This document shows, one piece after another, positions 44,300-57,511 of a stretch of 64,000 nt of DNA. The DNA is from Heterobilharzia americana (lineage: Eukaryota > Platyhelminthes > Trematoda > Strigeidida > Schistosomatidae): the NCBI GenBank assembly GCA_944470555.2, contig OX104128.1, positions 64,053,257 through 64,117,256 on the forward strand, read 5' to 3'. Under the pieces are notes generated by a model. The model saw nothing but the letters and a program-made list of their open reading frames with translations. It had not been told where the DNA came from and did no database searches. The translations under genes and the position numbers were made by a program. Within the stretch, counting starts at the first letter, position 1; the number at the start of each line of letters is the position of its first letter.

Positions 44300-45370
44300 G
44301 ACTGTTCAGCCCCCCGAAGAGGCTGCCAAGTTAGCGGCTTCTATATTCGCTTTCCATACATTGAGTCCAGCTGGGGCAACAGCCTGGTGCGAAAGGGTTG
44401 CTGTGAATCTGAATATGATCGCAGCATGAACCCAGAATTCTCTTGAGGATACTTTGGTGGTGACACGCTTACTCACCTTCCATTCACATTCGACAGTCTC
44501 CGCTGCATGAGTCTTTATGTGCATCACTGTACCCTTTTCCAGATGAGGCTTCAGCTTATTTCAGTTACCACAGGTCCTTCTGAAGCATCCCGCAGTAAGG
44601 TTCCCCGTTCATTAACCTCCAAAAGCCATCTGTTTCGATAAAAGGAGGGATGACTAAGGACATTTTCTGCTGGAGATCGTTTAACGAGCATTTGGCATGG
44701 AAGTGGACTCCAGATTATTCCCTGGGATACCCAAGATGCCGATGACGCCCACTTAAACCGTGTTTTATTCGCTTGGATGCCTTATAGCCATGCACTTGGC
44801 CATAGAAACGACAGTTTGTTTATCCCTGTCGGTACAGTATTCTGTATCAGAATTTTGTGCGGTGCACTGTCAGTTGCTACTGCTAGGTCAAAAAGATGAA
44901 GTGGACTTTCTTCCAGCCACAGACTTGGTCGTCCGAGGCAGTAATCAGGTTGGTGGAACCGGAATGATCATTCCAAAAGGCTTGGTGATCAGTAAAAACC
45001 GTGTATTTACCGTCACAAACTTTCTACAGCTCATTTGCTACCAGGCTTTTCAATACTTTGGACAGAGTATAGTGTGAGAGAATCGGTCTTTAGTTGCTAG
45101 GGTCCTTTCCGTCCCCCCATCTGAAACAAACGACAGGATGATTTGCTTCTACTTTTGATAGATTCTAGAGGGTACCCAGAGAAGTCACACTTTTGATTAT
45201 CATTGCCTCAGGGCGATTCTTCAAAGCTACCGGTATTCGACCGTCACAGCCGGGGGACATGACCTGGTGAAACCAGAATAACTCCCCTTTTACTACGTTC
45301 TGTTTAGCAGGAATTTGATATAGTCATTCATCCTCCGCAGTTCGGCCGGCGTTTTTTTGTGCCAACGTGG
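44300..45370 (-). mobile_element. CR1-like LINE C3, decayed reverse transcriptase
   Basis: On the minus strand the pre-catalytic RT blocks are visible in changing frames. They include CPPAVTVEYR / GCDGRIPVALKNRPEAM (about 45270-45210), RWGDGKDPSNYRPISHTIL near 45130-45070 and TDHQAFWNDHSGSTNLITA near 44990-44930. The later part of the enzyme fades below 44750. Confidence 0.55.
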
Positions 45371-47488
45371 ATTCCAAAATGGTTTCAGCTTGTTGTTAAT
45401 GCAGTGGCAGAAGCTAAGGTCAGTGGATCAAGTGACTCTACCTACAGCATCATGGACCTAAACAGCCGCCGCACTTTGCATGATGCCATGCAATACTCAT
45501 CCCAAATTTCCCCCTTGTCCAGCCCAGTATTTAACCCTAGTTTCGCATGCTATCTGTAGACAACACAGAGTGATTGAATACTCACATGTTCTCGGCTTTA
45601 CTTGTACTCAGCAATCGATACGCAACGTACTATTACTGATTATGCGGCTCACTGTCGCAAAGATACTGCTCATACAGAGTGATTATATTAATAACTGTCC
45701 ACATTATTGAAAACTGAGTCCACTTCGTCAGCTCTCTTCATTCATAACAGCAGTTATGGCAGATTTGTTGAACCTTTGACACCCAACGTCAGGTTGCGGA
45801 TACTTTTGTCCTGAAGGCATGATAACTCAGTGCGCAAGCATACTGATTCATCAAACGGCCAGGTGAAATATTATGCCAGTTACCTTATAGTCATCTAACA
45901 TTGAAATATAGCTATCGATCAGATACTCTTCCTCATAGTATCCCACTTTTGAAAAAGAGAAGGGTGTGAGATGGCTTTTTAATACTATGGTGTATTTTGA
46001 CAGGGACGTAACGCTCCCCTTTTGTCAGGTGTCACATCCAAGGCAAACGCCACCTGTTTTAAGAAGTGGTCAAGGAATCTTTGCATTGATAGTGTCTGAA
46101 ACTACAATAATAGTGAGCTCCGTATAGCTCTGGGTACACCTGCCATACACTGGGTTTAAAGACATGGTTTGGGACACTTAAATGATGTGAGCATCTACGT
46201 GAGGGACGAGAATGGTATGAACACGGGACTCCATAAGCTTAACATACAAGTCCCGTGTGGCCGAATTTCAGCACTGCTTATCGAGTAGACAATGCGCTGA
46301 CGAATGTTAAACTACTACACACATGCTTACCATGGCATTTGATGGTTATCCTGAAAGATCAGACTTCAGCTATATGCTTGTGTGATTAACGCCTGAACAA
46401 TTCACTTCAGATAACTCAGGAAGTTGGTTGTCCAGCAATTTCCATCAGATATAAGCGTGGACGTGAGCGTATTATTTAAGCCACCCCGAGAAGCAGTAGC
46501 AGAACAACATGATTCACGACAACACTACTGGGCTCCAGCATAAGTTCAAGACGAAATACTCAGAGACCAGAATGGTCACATTCATCTAGAAAACATGTGG
46601 TCACAAGTCAGAATGTAGATAAGGGTTGCCCATTTCATCCAAATTGGCATCAATCGTTAAGATAACTGCCTTCAATAACCCTTTCTCAGTAAGGAGTCTC
46701 CTAGGGAAAATTTATGCGTGGTTGAAGTTCCCTCTAGTTTCTCTGAGTTAGCCGCTTCATCTATCACCTTTTTTGAGAACTTTGTGTCATGTAGGTTAAA
46801 AATCAAGTTTCTGTCATGTATACTACAGGAAGTCATCCAAAAAGTCGCCTATCTGTTTGGCTGAGGCATAAAATTCATAGCCTATGCTCGTCACCCGGTA
46901 ACAAAATTGAGTAGTATGTAATTCCTATACATGATGCCTACGTTGGAGCACCTAGCAACAATTATTCAGATGACTTATAATACCTGAGAACTTCCAACTA
47001 AACTAGCCCACTTTGTAGCTTAATTTTGGCCTGGATTACTATCGGCGCTAAGGTAACATCCAATACTAAACATTGAAGAAGTGATTTGGGTTGCGGAGAT
47101 TCAGTAGCATTTGGCATTTCCCACTTGTTGGCACACATTTATCATGTTGGCCACGAACTTAGTCTTCATTGAAACCACTGACTTCACAAAATCTGTGCGC
47201 AAGTCATGTTGAGCGTGAGCATTCTACGTCGATGCTTCGGATTTCCCAGTTAATTGTTCCGCTAATCAGCATTTTTGAACGCAATCCCGAACTGGTATTG
47301 TTGTTTCTGTCAGCTACACATGTCCCCCTGACCACACGCTACTCGATACCAACGTCACAAATAGTCAACATAGTTGACCGGTGTGCCCGGTGAGATATTT
47401 CGCTGGGTAAATTTCAATTTAACATCTGTTTGTAACCTCAGTAACTACAAAGGCCGTACTTCTGACATATTAGGAAATAGCCAGTATC
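45371..47488. other. Unrecognised sequence
   Basis: Several short open frames exist on both strands but none has a domain or consistent splice sites. It may contain decayed LINE sequence. Confidence 0.3.
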
Positions 47489-48880
47489 GAAATGGTTAAG
47501 TTACCTGACCGAATGCCACAATATAGATCATTGGGTATTTGTGTATTAGGCTTTGCAGCAAAAGAGGCTAATTGCGTCGAAAATAGTTGCTGCCATGCAT
47601 GAGGTTCGGTCAGCCATATGAATGCCTTCAGTTGTTTCTCTTCACTCGCAGGTGGCATAAAAGTCGCGCAATGTTCCATGTTAGGCTTAGGACCACGGTG
47701 GTAATGAAGTGTAAGTTTCATTGCAAGAAGAGTAAATTTATTCATCTCATACCGAACCTAGCCTCCCGGCTTGCTGCCATTCAAACTCGGACTAAAATTG
47801 CAGGCGGAAGAGCATTCACAGGCCTTACTTTCAGTCTATTAGCAGTTCTACAAAACTTACTTTTATTCCCATGCCCTAAGAAACACCACATAGAGACAGT
47901 CCACGGAAGGTGTTACGATATTCACACTTTTATTTTTCTCCTAGAGACGTATACTCACTATATGCTATTTTGCATTGGTTTGGAACCCGTTTGGGCTCCA
48001 CCTTGGCACAGCAGTTTCTTGGGTACAATGACTTTCTGTAGATGGGCGCAAAATATCCTGAGATCTGGCTGAGACAATGATATTCTAAACCCCGTACTCG
48101 TAAGAGGTATACTTACCTTCTGTGTACATATTGGTCCGTCACTCCTATACGTCGACCACAAAAGGTTGCTTTTTCCTTCTACAAGTAAAGAAGATATCGT
48201 TTTAAACAGTCTTCTTCTCGACGTATGACGGCCATGTGGTTTCAGAGAGATAGATGAGATGAACCTACCTACTTTATCCGCTGCTAAGATCAGCACGTAT
48301 TTTTCTCAGGCAGTGACTCAGATGCCGTACTAAAAACATCGCACGATAAGTTCTTCCTGTTTCCATCGACAGGTTACCGAAAGTGTCACGTAGCGTGGAC
48401 GCAGTGTGAAAACACGGTTCCTAGTTGCACGAAGGCTAAAATCCGCAGACTCCGATGACCGTACTTCAGGAACAGAAACTTCGCAGTGCATATAAATTTC
48501 CATGTTATCCACTCGGAACTCGGAGGTAGAGCACTACTCAAAGGAGAAACCAATTTTCTTTGCCGATAGTTCCAAACTTAGCTCAATTTCTATACTTTGT
48601 CATAGAACACCGAACTTTCGCGAACTTGACATATCTCTCATCCAAGAAGGTAAGAATACTAACGGGGATCCGGTCGACATTTAGAAGTCACTAACTGGTG
48701 ACCTTACAGATTTATACACATAACAGCAGTACACTCTTACCACCGTTCCCTTCCCAAACGATGAACCCTTAAGACAATATCTTCCTATCAAATGGTATTC
48801 GAAGATCCTTTGCCTCTTCAAAATGCCTTCATTTTGCCGCATACCAGCTGTTTGAACCCAAAAGTAATGATTACGCGTAC
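47489..48880 (-). CDS. Possible spliced gene of unknown function (exon chain)
   Basis: Minus-strand segments bounded by splice-like signals are 48880-48741 (ends at GTAAGAG), 48533-about 48378 (acceptor tttctcctttgagtag), about 48296-48117 (donor gtaagtatacc) and 47757-47489 (donor gtaacttaacc). The first and second join in phase, as do the third and fourth; the middle joint does not work without an unusual donor. Residues such as DNMEIYMHCEVSVPEV and EKQLKAFIWLTEPHAWQQ look protein-like but match no family I know. The plus strand is also partly open, so chance is a real alternative. Confidence 0.25.
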
Positions 48881-51839
48881 CTCAAGTCTTGAAATTGATA
48901 CGACGGAGGACAGAGAATCTCGTCTTTATCGAAGCTCTGTTCATGCCGTATTATGAACAATCCCATATTTTCCTTAACGTCGAGTGAAGAAACAGCTGCC
49001 TCGTATCATAACGGTATAATCACCAGTGCATGTAAATCTGATGAAATTTCCATGTGCTTAAACCTGCACCTTAATGGTAACTGTGAGCTTAAATTTCATG
49101 AATTGCTTTCTCATGAAACATTTTGGTGCATTTATGCCTTTTTTGAGCAATTACCCCTCCATACTGATGACCACCCTTTTGTGGCACATCTTCAGCTAAG
49201 TACGTCAAACTGTGGAGTGAACGAACTTAGTCTTGCATGATATTGATGTCTTCTATAGTAACCACTTGCTTTTATCGTCGTCAAAGCCTTCATAATTTAA
49301 CTTCCTGATATATAACTTCGAAAGACTTTCTTTTTATATGCGTGATTCAAACATTATGTACTCTCTGGCTTTATTAAAACCAACAATATTTATCGACAAT
49401 TGCGTGTGACGTGCACGTGATCTCTCCCTTAAAAGTGGGTCTCTTCTGACTTGGTAGCATATCATTGTTGTTACATGCTCGGGCTTGATATGATTCCCCT
49501 ATCCCTCTTAAAATGTGTGAATGGGAACCTTCTATTGCTTCTCTTTAAGGTAGCGTATACATCCTTATGAACTGGCACATTCACAGAAGCGTGTAACACC
49601 ACGAACCTCGCCCCAAGATACAAGTCCGGGCCTCGCCGAGGAGTTATTAGCTGCAGGTTCAAGAATTTAACTTCCGCTCCGTCAACACTTTTAAAAAGCT
49701 TATCTCAAGTGCGCCTCCAGACTTTCTCTCATGAAAAGAATTTATAAGCCCCCTCCAGTGTGGTTTGCGGAGTTCCGTTCGTGCAGTGCCTGCCATCTAT
49801 GGTTTTTGGACATAAAACTTTTCCCCTATTCATTACCATTACATTTATCCTAACCAAATATAGTACTTCTTCGAATATATCCCTGAAAATAGTTCTTTTG
49901 ATTTGCGTTTCAGTATCAGTATTTACACGCCATGTAAGGTACTGGTTAGGCAGGCACTAGAGCACATCAAGTTAAGTAGGGTTTGTCAAACGTTACGTAG
50001 TAGCAATATGACAAGCTCACTTCCTGCAAACTCACTCACAAGACGATTAAACACTGATTCGCTTCGGTTGGTTTTCCATAGACGTACTCGGAGAATTACC
50101 CGTTTTACTGACCATTAACTACTTGTTTTCTACCCACCATTCACCGCCTCTTTTGCTGATACATCTACATAACCTACTATCTCGACCAAAGCAACTAGAC
50201 CCATCCTATATACTTTTAGCTTTCGAGTAATTCCTATATCCTTTTTCCTCGCCGTCTTGCTATTTAAATCCGGGTGTTCGTGCAGGCCGGAGCTGGGACG
50301 GATCCTTAATATTTCCAGTAACCGGTAGCTCCCTAATTACTCTATAAATTGCAATGGCAAACGCATAAAAACATTCATCACACAGGAGATAAAAGCAGGA
50401 AAGCAGGAGAGATTTCCATGTCCACTGAGAGGTAAAGTCAAGGACCACGAACAAAGTCCCAGGAACTAGACTCTAGAGATAAAAACTATCAATTTCCCAT
50501 GCTCCCACTACAAATGTTGGATATTGGACCTAGTAGCGTTATTAGCGTCTGGCGGTAATTTAATACTGACACCAAGTTCTTAAAATTTCAAGTTTCATAT
50601 TGAGCTAGAAATGAGTAAGACCTAAAGTTATCCTCAGATATCACTGTTCTTTTTATGGGATGCAGCATCATATGCCCAATTTCGTGTATTTTCTGTATAC
50701 TGTAGAACCATCTTCTAAAAACCCATTTTTATAGTTTTATAAAACGCCTTTTGTCACTGAATCATGTTTCAGGCTGTTTATCCATGTGCAAAGTATTGTT
50801 TGTGTTTCCGCCTCCTAATTTGGATGAAAGTACATTTATTCATAAAGACTGATGCTCACAAATCAGAGTAAGTTAACTGAACCTTGAAATTAGAGCAAAA
50901 AGGATTTACGATTGCGGTTTTCACTCCCAGATGTCAGCTTGCAAAGCACACATAAAACCTTTTTCACACATAAAACTAACGTTCGGGACAACCTTAACCC
51001 TCATTCGCCAGGAATATGTATTTTTTGTTCCTGGAGGTGTTATAGATATTTTTCTACCTTGGTGCATTTGTTTACCATCATTTGCGAGATCGGTTTTCAG
51101 TTTTACTTCTCACAAAAACCAGGACATCATCCGGCCTGGTGAACATTTTTGTTTGTCCAAATGTAGGGCCTGGGGCAGCGTTTCGCAGTATTTTCCCTAA
51201 ATCTGGCCTAATATTTGTAGGCTGTGCATTTGACCCCATATTTAGCACATTTGCCCCTAATTATCCTACTGTACCTAGGTCTTGACAACTGGTCTTGTGT
51301 TTAGCCCAATAAGTTTTGGGAGGGTCCTACATCTGACCCAATTTTTCAGATGCTTAGCCTTATGTAAGTGGCTGCCTTACTTTTGGCCCCGTATGCACGA
51401 CATCTGGCTCCATATCCCATTCGTGGCCCGACGCTTCACCCCAAATTATCCTTTTTGATTCGAAGAAAATGTCGACTGAGTCATCGGAGCTAAGCAATAT
51501 GTACTTTTGAGTTTGCCATTGTGTTTCAGGTTCATCTTCTCGTTAAAGAAATCAATAGATGGTGCTAAAATTATAGTCAGATAGTTGAATATCCGGTATC
51601 TGTTTGACTAATTTGTGAACACTCACTGATTTCTTCGCCTCCGCTTCAGGGTGTTATGGAATAGCTAAGGGTCTTTGGTGGATTCTAATGCAGCAGATCT
51701 ATCCGTTTTCCAGGTTTAGCTCTGGTAATTCTGGTGGGTGATTTGGTGTTGGTTAGATTTTTGGGTTGTATGATTATTCATAGGACTCTTGTTTTTGTTT
51801 TCGCTCATAAAAACATTAGGCCAACTGTTTTATGTTAAT
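48881..51839. other. Unrecognised sequence with scattered open frames
   Basis: A plus-strand frame at 48953-49240 and a minus-strand frame at about 49680-49471 (EVKFLNLQLITPRRGPD) are open over 70-95 codons without recognisable domains. From 50250 to 51840 nothing is supported. Confidence 0.3.
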
Positions 51840-52480
51840 TCTTGCAGTAGACATCCGTATAAAGGCCCAGTTTAGCTTTGAACACATTGGCCGAAGGAAC
51901 TGACACTACTTACTGAGGCGAGGAGTTCCAGTCATTGATGGGAGAAATACTGATTTACAGGTTCGATGGCGGTTTTCAGGTTTTCTTGTGATAACGTCGG
52001 GAATAACCAACCGTAGCAGGAGAGAAAAGAACAAAACGTACCAATACCAAAGCCATTATTTGGGATACAGAATGCCAGTATGAGATTACCCATTTTCTTA
52101 CGGTAAGACAGTGATAATAAGCTCAGTGGGTCTAATATTTCCTCATAGGGAAGACTGGGAAGGCTGGCCAGATGCTTAGTTGCCACTCTTTAAACACGAT
52201 CCAGTCCGTAGCTGTTCTTTTTCTAGGGATGGAACGGGCAACTGAATGCAGTATTTTAAGTGGGTAGGTAGAATAAAGTATCCTGAACGTATCCTGATCA
52301 AAACTTTTGACGATAATGGCCAGAAGCCATTTTCTACAGCTGCATTGCATTGTGTCAAAGTTTTCAAGTCATTGTTCATGAAGATACCTAAGTAGTTTAG
52401 TTAAGAACCCAGGGGTAGTGATGTACCGTTGACAGAATACTGGAAACAACTTCTGTGACCAGTGAGCACTTGTACCAGAG
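51840..52480 (-). mobile_element. LINE fragment C4 (CR1/L2-like C-terminal region)
   Basis: The minus strand carries, in alternating frames, YLGIFMNNDLKTLTQCNAAVE (about 52400-52340), FDQDTFRILYSTY, ATKHLASLPSLPYEE (52185-52140), LLSLSYRKKMGNLILAF and a final VVSVPSANVFKAKLGLY near 51910-51860. These are the blocks after the RT catalytic core in CR1-like elements. Decayed RT sequence may continue to about 52800. Confidence 0.7.
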
Positions 52481-54736
52481 TTAATTTCTAAGCCTAAGAA
52501 ATCATATCAACAAATACTACATCAAACAAAGCGTTATTTTCAACTGTTACTGCTCAGCCTTGTCTTACAATAAGGGTGTTAGAAAAGATGATCTACCCCA
52601 CAATTCTGCCATTACGTAACCAAAAGCCTCTTTTCCTTGACAGCTGTAGAGTGGCATCAAAGATAATGTTTTGCAGTAGTTTAACAAGTGTACTGGTTAG
52701 AGTTAACGAACCGGTGTTACAGTCCAGCGTGTAAGTTTAGTTTTTAAGGTAGGACTAATCATATTACGCTTCCAGTCTTTCAGCGAGTTCGACTGATTTA
52801 ACAGTGTATCAAACAGTAAAAATAATGGTTTGACAGTTATTCTCATCTGTAGTGACAATATAGTGAAGCTCATCCGAAACACTTGAAAGTGTTACTGCCT
52901 TGGAGTATTCGTAAGGTAGCTAAATGGTCATTGGTCTCCATTCCTATATATCCTCAGAAAAATACGCTAGACTCTCACTACCGTCTCTATTTAATTATGT
53001 GTTAAAATAATTTGTCCAGGCTCTCACCCTAGTCAAGTTAGCAGTCATCCTCGCCGAATCATAATTACGAACTTGAGTTGGGGTAACTATACTCTCTCCA
53101 CTTTTTCATTTACTCAAAGGTAAAAGTATTTTAACATATTCGGAGAATTCTTTTCATATTTCCCTCTGACTTTTATGATCAGTGACTTACAATGTCGATA
53201 ACTAACTGGTTTATAGATACAGAAACCTCTCTGACAGTGTCGGTGTCCTCAGACCATAAGAATGAATGAGGCTAAACAAAATTATGGACCATGTCACAAA
53301 CACAGTTCACTGTTGTCACTGGTCAAGCTAAATTATCAAAACCATACATATCAGCTGCTTTGTTTGTTAGTGGAGAGTCTAAAAGGAGCAAGCTCCGGGA
53401 GAAAGCGAAACACCTATGTTCAAGGAAATAACAAGGCAGTCTCCATGCCAGTTAGCCGCAGTCTGCTGTCAAATATATTACTTAATCATTAAGAGGATGA
53501 TTCAAATCAGTGTAGATAAAAGGGATTAAATCCCATAAAATGAGATGGCAGTTGCACTTGATTATTTCGCAAGTTGTCTCAGTATAGGGTTGTCGTTCTG
53601 GTGAGTTCAAATACAGTAAATCATACCAGTGACAAGCATTAAGTATGGGTGGTTACGCAGCTAATAACTTCGTAAATCCCATTGTCCTACACGGTAGAGT
53701 ACCCGAATAATGTTTGGAGGAAAATATGGACATACCGGACCAAACCAGCCCCTCTAGCATTTCTGACGGTTTATACTCAGAAAGAAAAACCCTGGTAATC
53801 TAAGTTTTGCAAACGGATCAGAAATCACCCATGCTTCCATGATACCTACAATGCGTAGGGTGAATTCAACCAGATAGGGTTAAGTTTTGAGGCATAGAAT
53901 TGTGTGACCTCTTATTTCTTCTTTGGGTGGTAGCCAAAAGTTTGAACATCTTGAACTTCTAAAATTCATTAGTCTTGACAGTAGTTACTACAAGTAGTGC
54001 AGCCCATGTTGATGCGATGTGCCATAATGCAAGCAATAAAGTTGCTAAGGTAAATAGAAAAAGACCTCATCAGAATAATTATAAGGAAAGTGGTCACCAC
54101 TGTTATTTGTACTTGTTTACTCAGTATCATAGTTGCGGAAAAATATTCAGTCATTTCTCAAAGTTTTATACCAACCATCAAAGAAGTATTAAAGTCGGAT
54201 TGGATTTTTTCAATGAATGAGAGCCATCCGTATACTAAGTTATAGCTGGACAGTTCAAGAATACCTTAAGGTAAAATACTATAGGCTTAGACTTTCCAAT
54301 GCATACTTCCATTGCGTAAAATGGTCGATTTTAGTTTTCGATCCATATTCTACCATCCTTTTTATTGTGTTGTAAATATTCATGAGACCAGTCACTAGAC
54401 TCTTATGCGTAATGGTGATTGTAGCCATCCAAAAATGTGATGTCTTAAAATCGGCTGAAGTTAAATGTTATTTTGTTAGTCAGGAAATAAAACATTATCT
54501 ACATGGATATAAGTTGGCTACAGGTAATGGGCAGAAAGCTCTGGACCTGGGTTTTGTGCTTTCTGGTGCTTGTTAGAAAAGTATATCTGCAACCCTGATG
54601 GAGCTGATATCCCCTTTGAGATTCAAAACCGCATCGCCCAGTGTTTCAGTCAGCGACGTTACCACTGGGCTATTTATTCTGGCAGCGACTGACCTTCTGT
54701 GGAACTAGATTACGTACATCAATCGGTATCTGGAGA
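52481..54736. other. Mostly unrecognised AT-rich sequence
   Basis: The first few hundred bases may continue the LINE fragment. I see no exon or RNA gene in the remainder. Confidence 0.3.
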
Positions 54737-55004
54737 GCAAGCAATTTCATGTTGTCTTGTTCTGAGTGTTGACCGAATCCTATTGATCATTTTTCAAGAT
54801 GGCCACCAAGCTCATCATCACACCCTACTGACGAGTGCCAATGATCAAAAACCTGGGTCCTGGGTTTACTTCCGATTACCTTCAACCAAATAGTATCCAT
54901 TAGAGCGCGTCGTGATGGGGAATCTCATACACTGGTGGCCACGTTGCAAGATGATTGATAAAATTCGGTTAGCACTTAGGACTACACAACATGAAATTGC
55001 TTGC
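54737..55004. repeat. Inverted repeat with about 74-bp diverged arms
   Basis: The arm 54737-54810 ('gcaagcaatttcatgttgtc' to ggccaccaag) pairs with 54931-55004 ('gtggccacgttgcaagatga' to caacatgaaattgcttgc) at roughly three quarters identity by eye, with a spacer of about 120 bp. No ORF is linked to it. Confidence 0.6.
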
Positions 55005-56309
55005 TTTGCAGTAATCAGTCAGTGTACCATCTGTATGGATTTTATATGAAGCCAGGGTAATAGCTTCATACATCTATACGATAAGTGTTCTAATGTTGTA
55101 GATTTGTAAGGAAACCTTTGTTAGTTATTTAACCTTTTGCGTAAACTGCATTTGGTGTTGACTTTTTTCTAACGTACACGAGTTTACTGATTACATATGA
55201 TTCACAGTAGAACTGTTGCTTCTTGAATGATGATAAGCATAATATCATCCAACATGAAGTATTTTATTTTATTCACTGTACCTTATGTAAGAAAAGCATA
55301 CTTATTGAAATTGCAATTAGAGTTTATTCAAACAAGTAGTTTCATTGTAAATCCTCTTAAGTTTTCGTTCGAATTTCAAACAGTTGACTGAAGCTGTAGT
55401 GGAAGTTATCATAGTCAGAATAAATGTACTCTATTCTTAGCATATGTTTGAATCATGTTCCCCTTTTTATATACTTGTCTTAAATAAGTAATTATATTAT
55501 AAGAAGAATACATTTGTTCATATACAGTGTAGTGTATACTGTTTCAATTTTAGATGTTTGAAACAGATTAAATGGAGGTCTTGAACCCAGATTTCATGCT
55601 TGTGCGAATTCATCATTAAGATGTCTGCAGCCTTTAAGCATGTAATTGTTAGAAATTGGACAAGAAATAGAGACATCTGAAGCTTACTACGGTTTGCTGA
55701 GGGTCTTCCAATGAAACATCTTAAACCTGACCATTATAAACAAAAATTGTTTAAAGCTAATCTTTCTTTATCCTATGAATTCCTTATTGTTTTGATTACT
55801 GGTAGTACTGAATTATGTGTATAACTGGATCTTCAGATAGCAATGAGTTCTAGAAGTTTATCAAAGCTCGTCAATAATAATTGAGTTTAAGCACCGAGCA
55901 TTTATAGTGTGAACTTCATCATATAAAAAGTTAGAAATAGTCCTATGCTAACCTGATGGATGCTATTTGTAATTAGTTTTGGATTTGTTTGCTGTTTCAA
56001 TAAGTAATTAGGGCTATTGAATATGAAGTTTATCTTCAGCTGAAGGTATGAAAATACACGTGTAATCTGATAATTTCTCACAGATTAACAGACACTGTAG
56101 CGTATATATTTAGATTTTGGTCACTGAGAATAGGGTCAGCTTAGAAACAACTGAAATTTCAGTCATATATACACATATTGAATTGGTTAGATTTGTTGCA
56201 AATCTCAGTCCTAATCTCTATGAGAAATACTGAACTGCTGTGAAAAATAATGTCATATCAAACCACCCTAAGTGGTAAACTTGTTTGACATCCTTCCATT
56301 CATCCAGAT
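55005..56309. other. AT-rich; one possible micro-exon near 56012-56045
   Basis: A 34-nt segment at 56012-56045 bounded by ttag and gtatga encodes AIEYEVYLQLK in one frame. It is too short to rely on. Otherwise only a weak repeat match (55565-55690) is seen. Confidence 0.25.
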
Positions 56310-56790
56310 CAACCTAGGACCAGGTATTACTGCGCAACGGTCCGAGTTGCTACACCTTATGTCAGAACATCAAGTAAAAAAGCAGTGAGGCGCAAGATGA
56401 AGATAAGAGAATGCAATCAGAAGGAACATAAAGTACGAAAGGAGAGAAAAGTGGTGAGACTCGGTATAGCGTTAAGTTAAGGACAATATATGTATACATC
56501 TGCGCCACTGACATCGGTTCTGAGCCATATCACCTAGAGTCTCCAATCACTGGTCCCTCTTGTCCCACGGACCCCAACCACCTAGTCTGCATCGCCCCAC
56601 ATGGTTCAAACCAACAGTCAGAGACTTCGTACATTCATGCCATGTTTTAGTCTGGCCACCTCGGGCCTTTCTCCAGTGTGGACCTACTTTGGTCAACATT
56701 GTGTGACAAGGCAATCGGTGACTAGTCATACGTAACACGTGTCCTAACCATTTTAGTCAATGAAGGTTCAAAACCTTGTCAACCGACATA
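56310..56790 (-). mobile_element. RTE-like family A subfamily, 5'-truncated 3' end
   Basis: On the minus strand this carries LRMTSHRLPCHTMLTKVGPHW and RGGQTKTWHECTKSLTVGLNHVGRCRLGGWGPWD (56738-56547), then the 3' UTR and the terminus 'ggcaatac...ctggtcctaggttgatctgg'-like end. It is nearly identical to the copy at 63080-63660 and differs from the 6 and 21 kb copies. Confidence 0.75.
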
Positions 56791-57189
56791 TATAACAGCT
56801 AACAGGTTGCTGATGACTTCATCCAATTACCTTAGTTAGTAGAAGAATAAATTATGCTTTCTCAAATGTTTATTAATATGGAATAGTAAAGCAGGAAAGA
56901 ACTGTCTTTTGGATATAGATTGCTTAAGATTTTGTCAGTCAATATGTTTAAATTCTTATGAATAGTTACTTTATGATGGTTGTCATAGCAAACAGATTAT
57001 TAATATTTTACAAAATTCTATCAACTAGAAAAGTAAGAGAAGCGTATGTATGACATGTAAAAGACTTCTGAAAATAAGAGTTAGAAAATCATTTTCAATA
57101 GTTTTGATGACTAGTTTCAGGTTATATAAATTTCTACATTATAATCTTTTTCATTCAAACAGTTTTAAGTTTTGATAATTTACTTGGTT

Positions 57190-57510
57190 GTGGTTAATAG
57201 AGATGCATTTTTCTGCCTATTTGGGATTCGTCAGATCTATGTACCTTCACTCTAGTGAGTGATGTTGTTACCGTTGAAACTTGGACCTTGTACTCATCGC
57301 TTCAAATACCGAGGCGTTATCCACTAGGCCATTGAGGCATGACAGTAGCCTCTCGTACAATGGGTATTTAGTTATTATTATTTGTTGATATGCTGTGGGT
57401 ACTGGTACATCCAGCTGACTAGTCCCTAGTGGGATGAAATACACGTCGCAGATCCCTTTGCTAGTTACAATCAAGTATATTATCATAATTAATATTTAGG
57501 CAATATCGTG
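57190..57510. repeat. Family S repeat, inverted copy next to a Penelope-like ORF
   Basis: The left half (57190-57395) is minus-oriented and includes a hammerhead and tRNA-like boxes (ttgaagcgatgagtac region in reverse). At about 57400 it switches to a plus-oriented hammerhead region (57403-57455) whose core has lost a key G (CTGACTA), followed by the tail to 'aggcaatatcg' at 57508, where the Penelope-like ORF begins. Confidence 0.7.
57195..57245 (-). ncRNA. Hammerhead-like sequence (family S), variant
   Basis: On the minus strand CTGACGA, a stem II of TCCC/AGGC type, GAAA and the triplet ATC are present. Stem I can form between atagat and tctatt only with a bulge. Activity is uncertain. Confidence 0.45.
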
Positions 57511-57511
57511 C

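Noticed and set aside
44187..44429. 80-codon frame starting with a membrane-like segment (LGVGFVGWMFTRG)
   Set aside because: It lies in decayed CR1-like sequence, the upstream frame is closed by a stop, and no small membrane-protein family matches.
47587..48072. 161-codon plus-strand frame
   Set aside because: Long, but without recognisable domain, and it overlaps better-bounded minus-strand exon candidates; could be either strand or chance.
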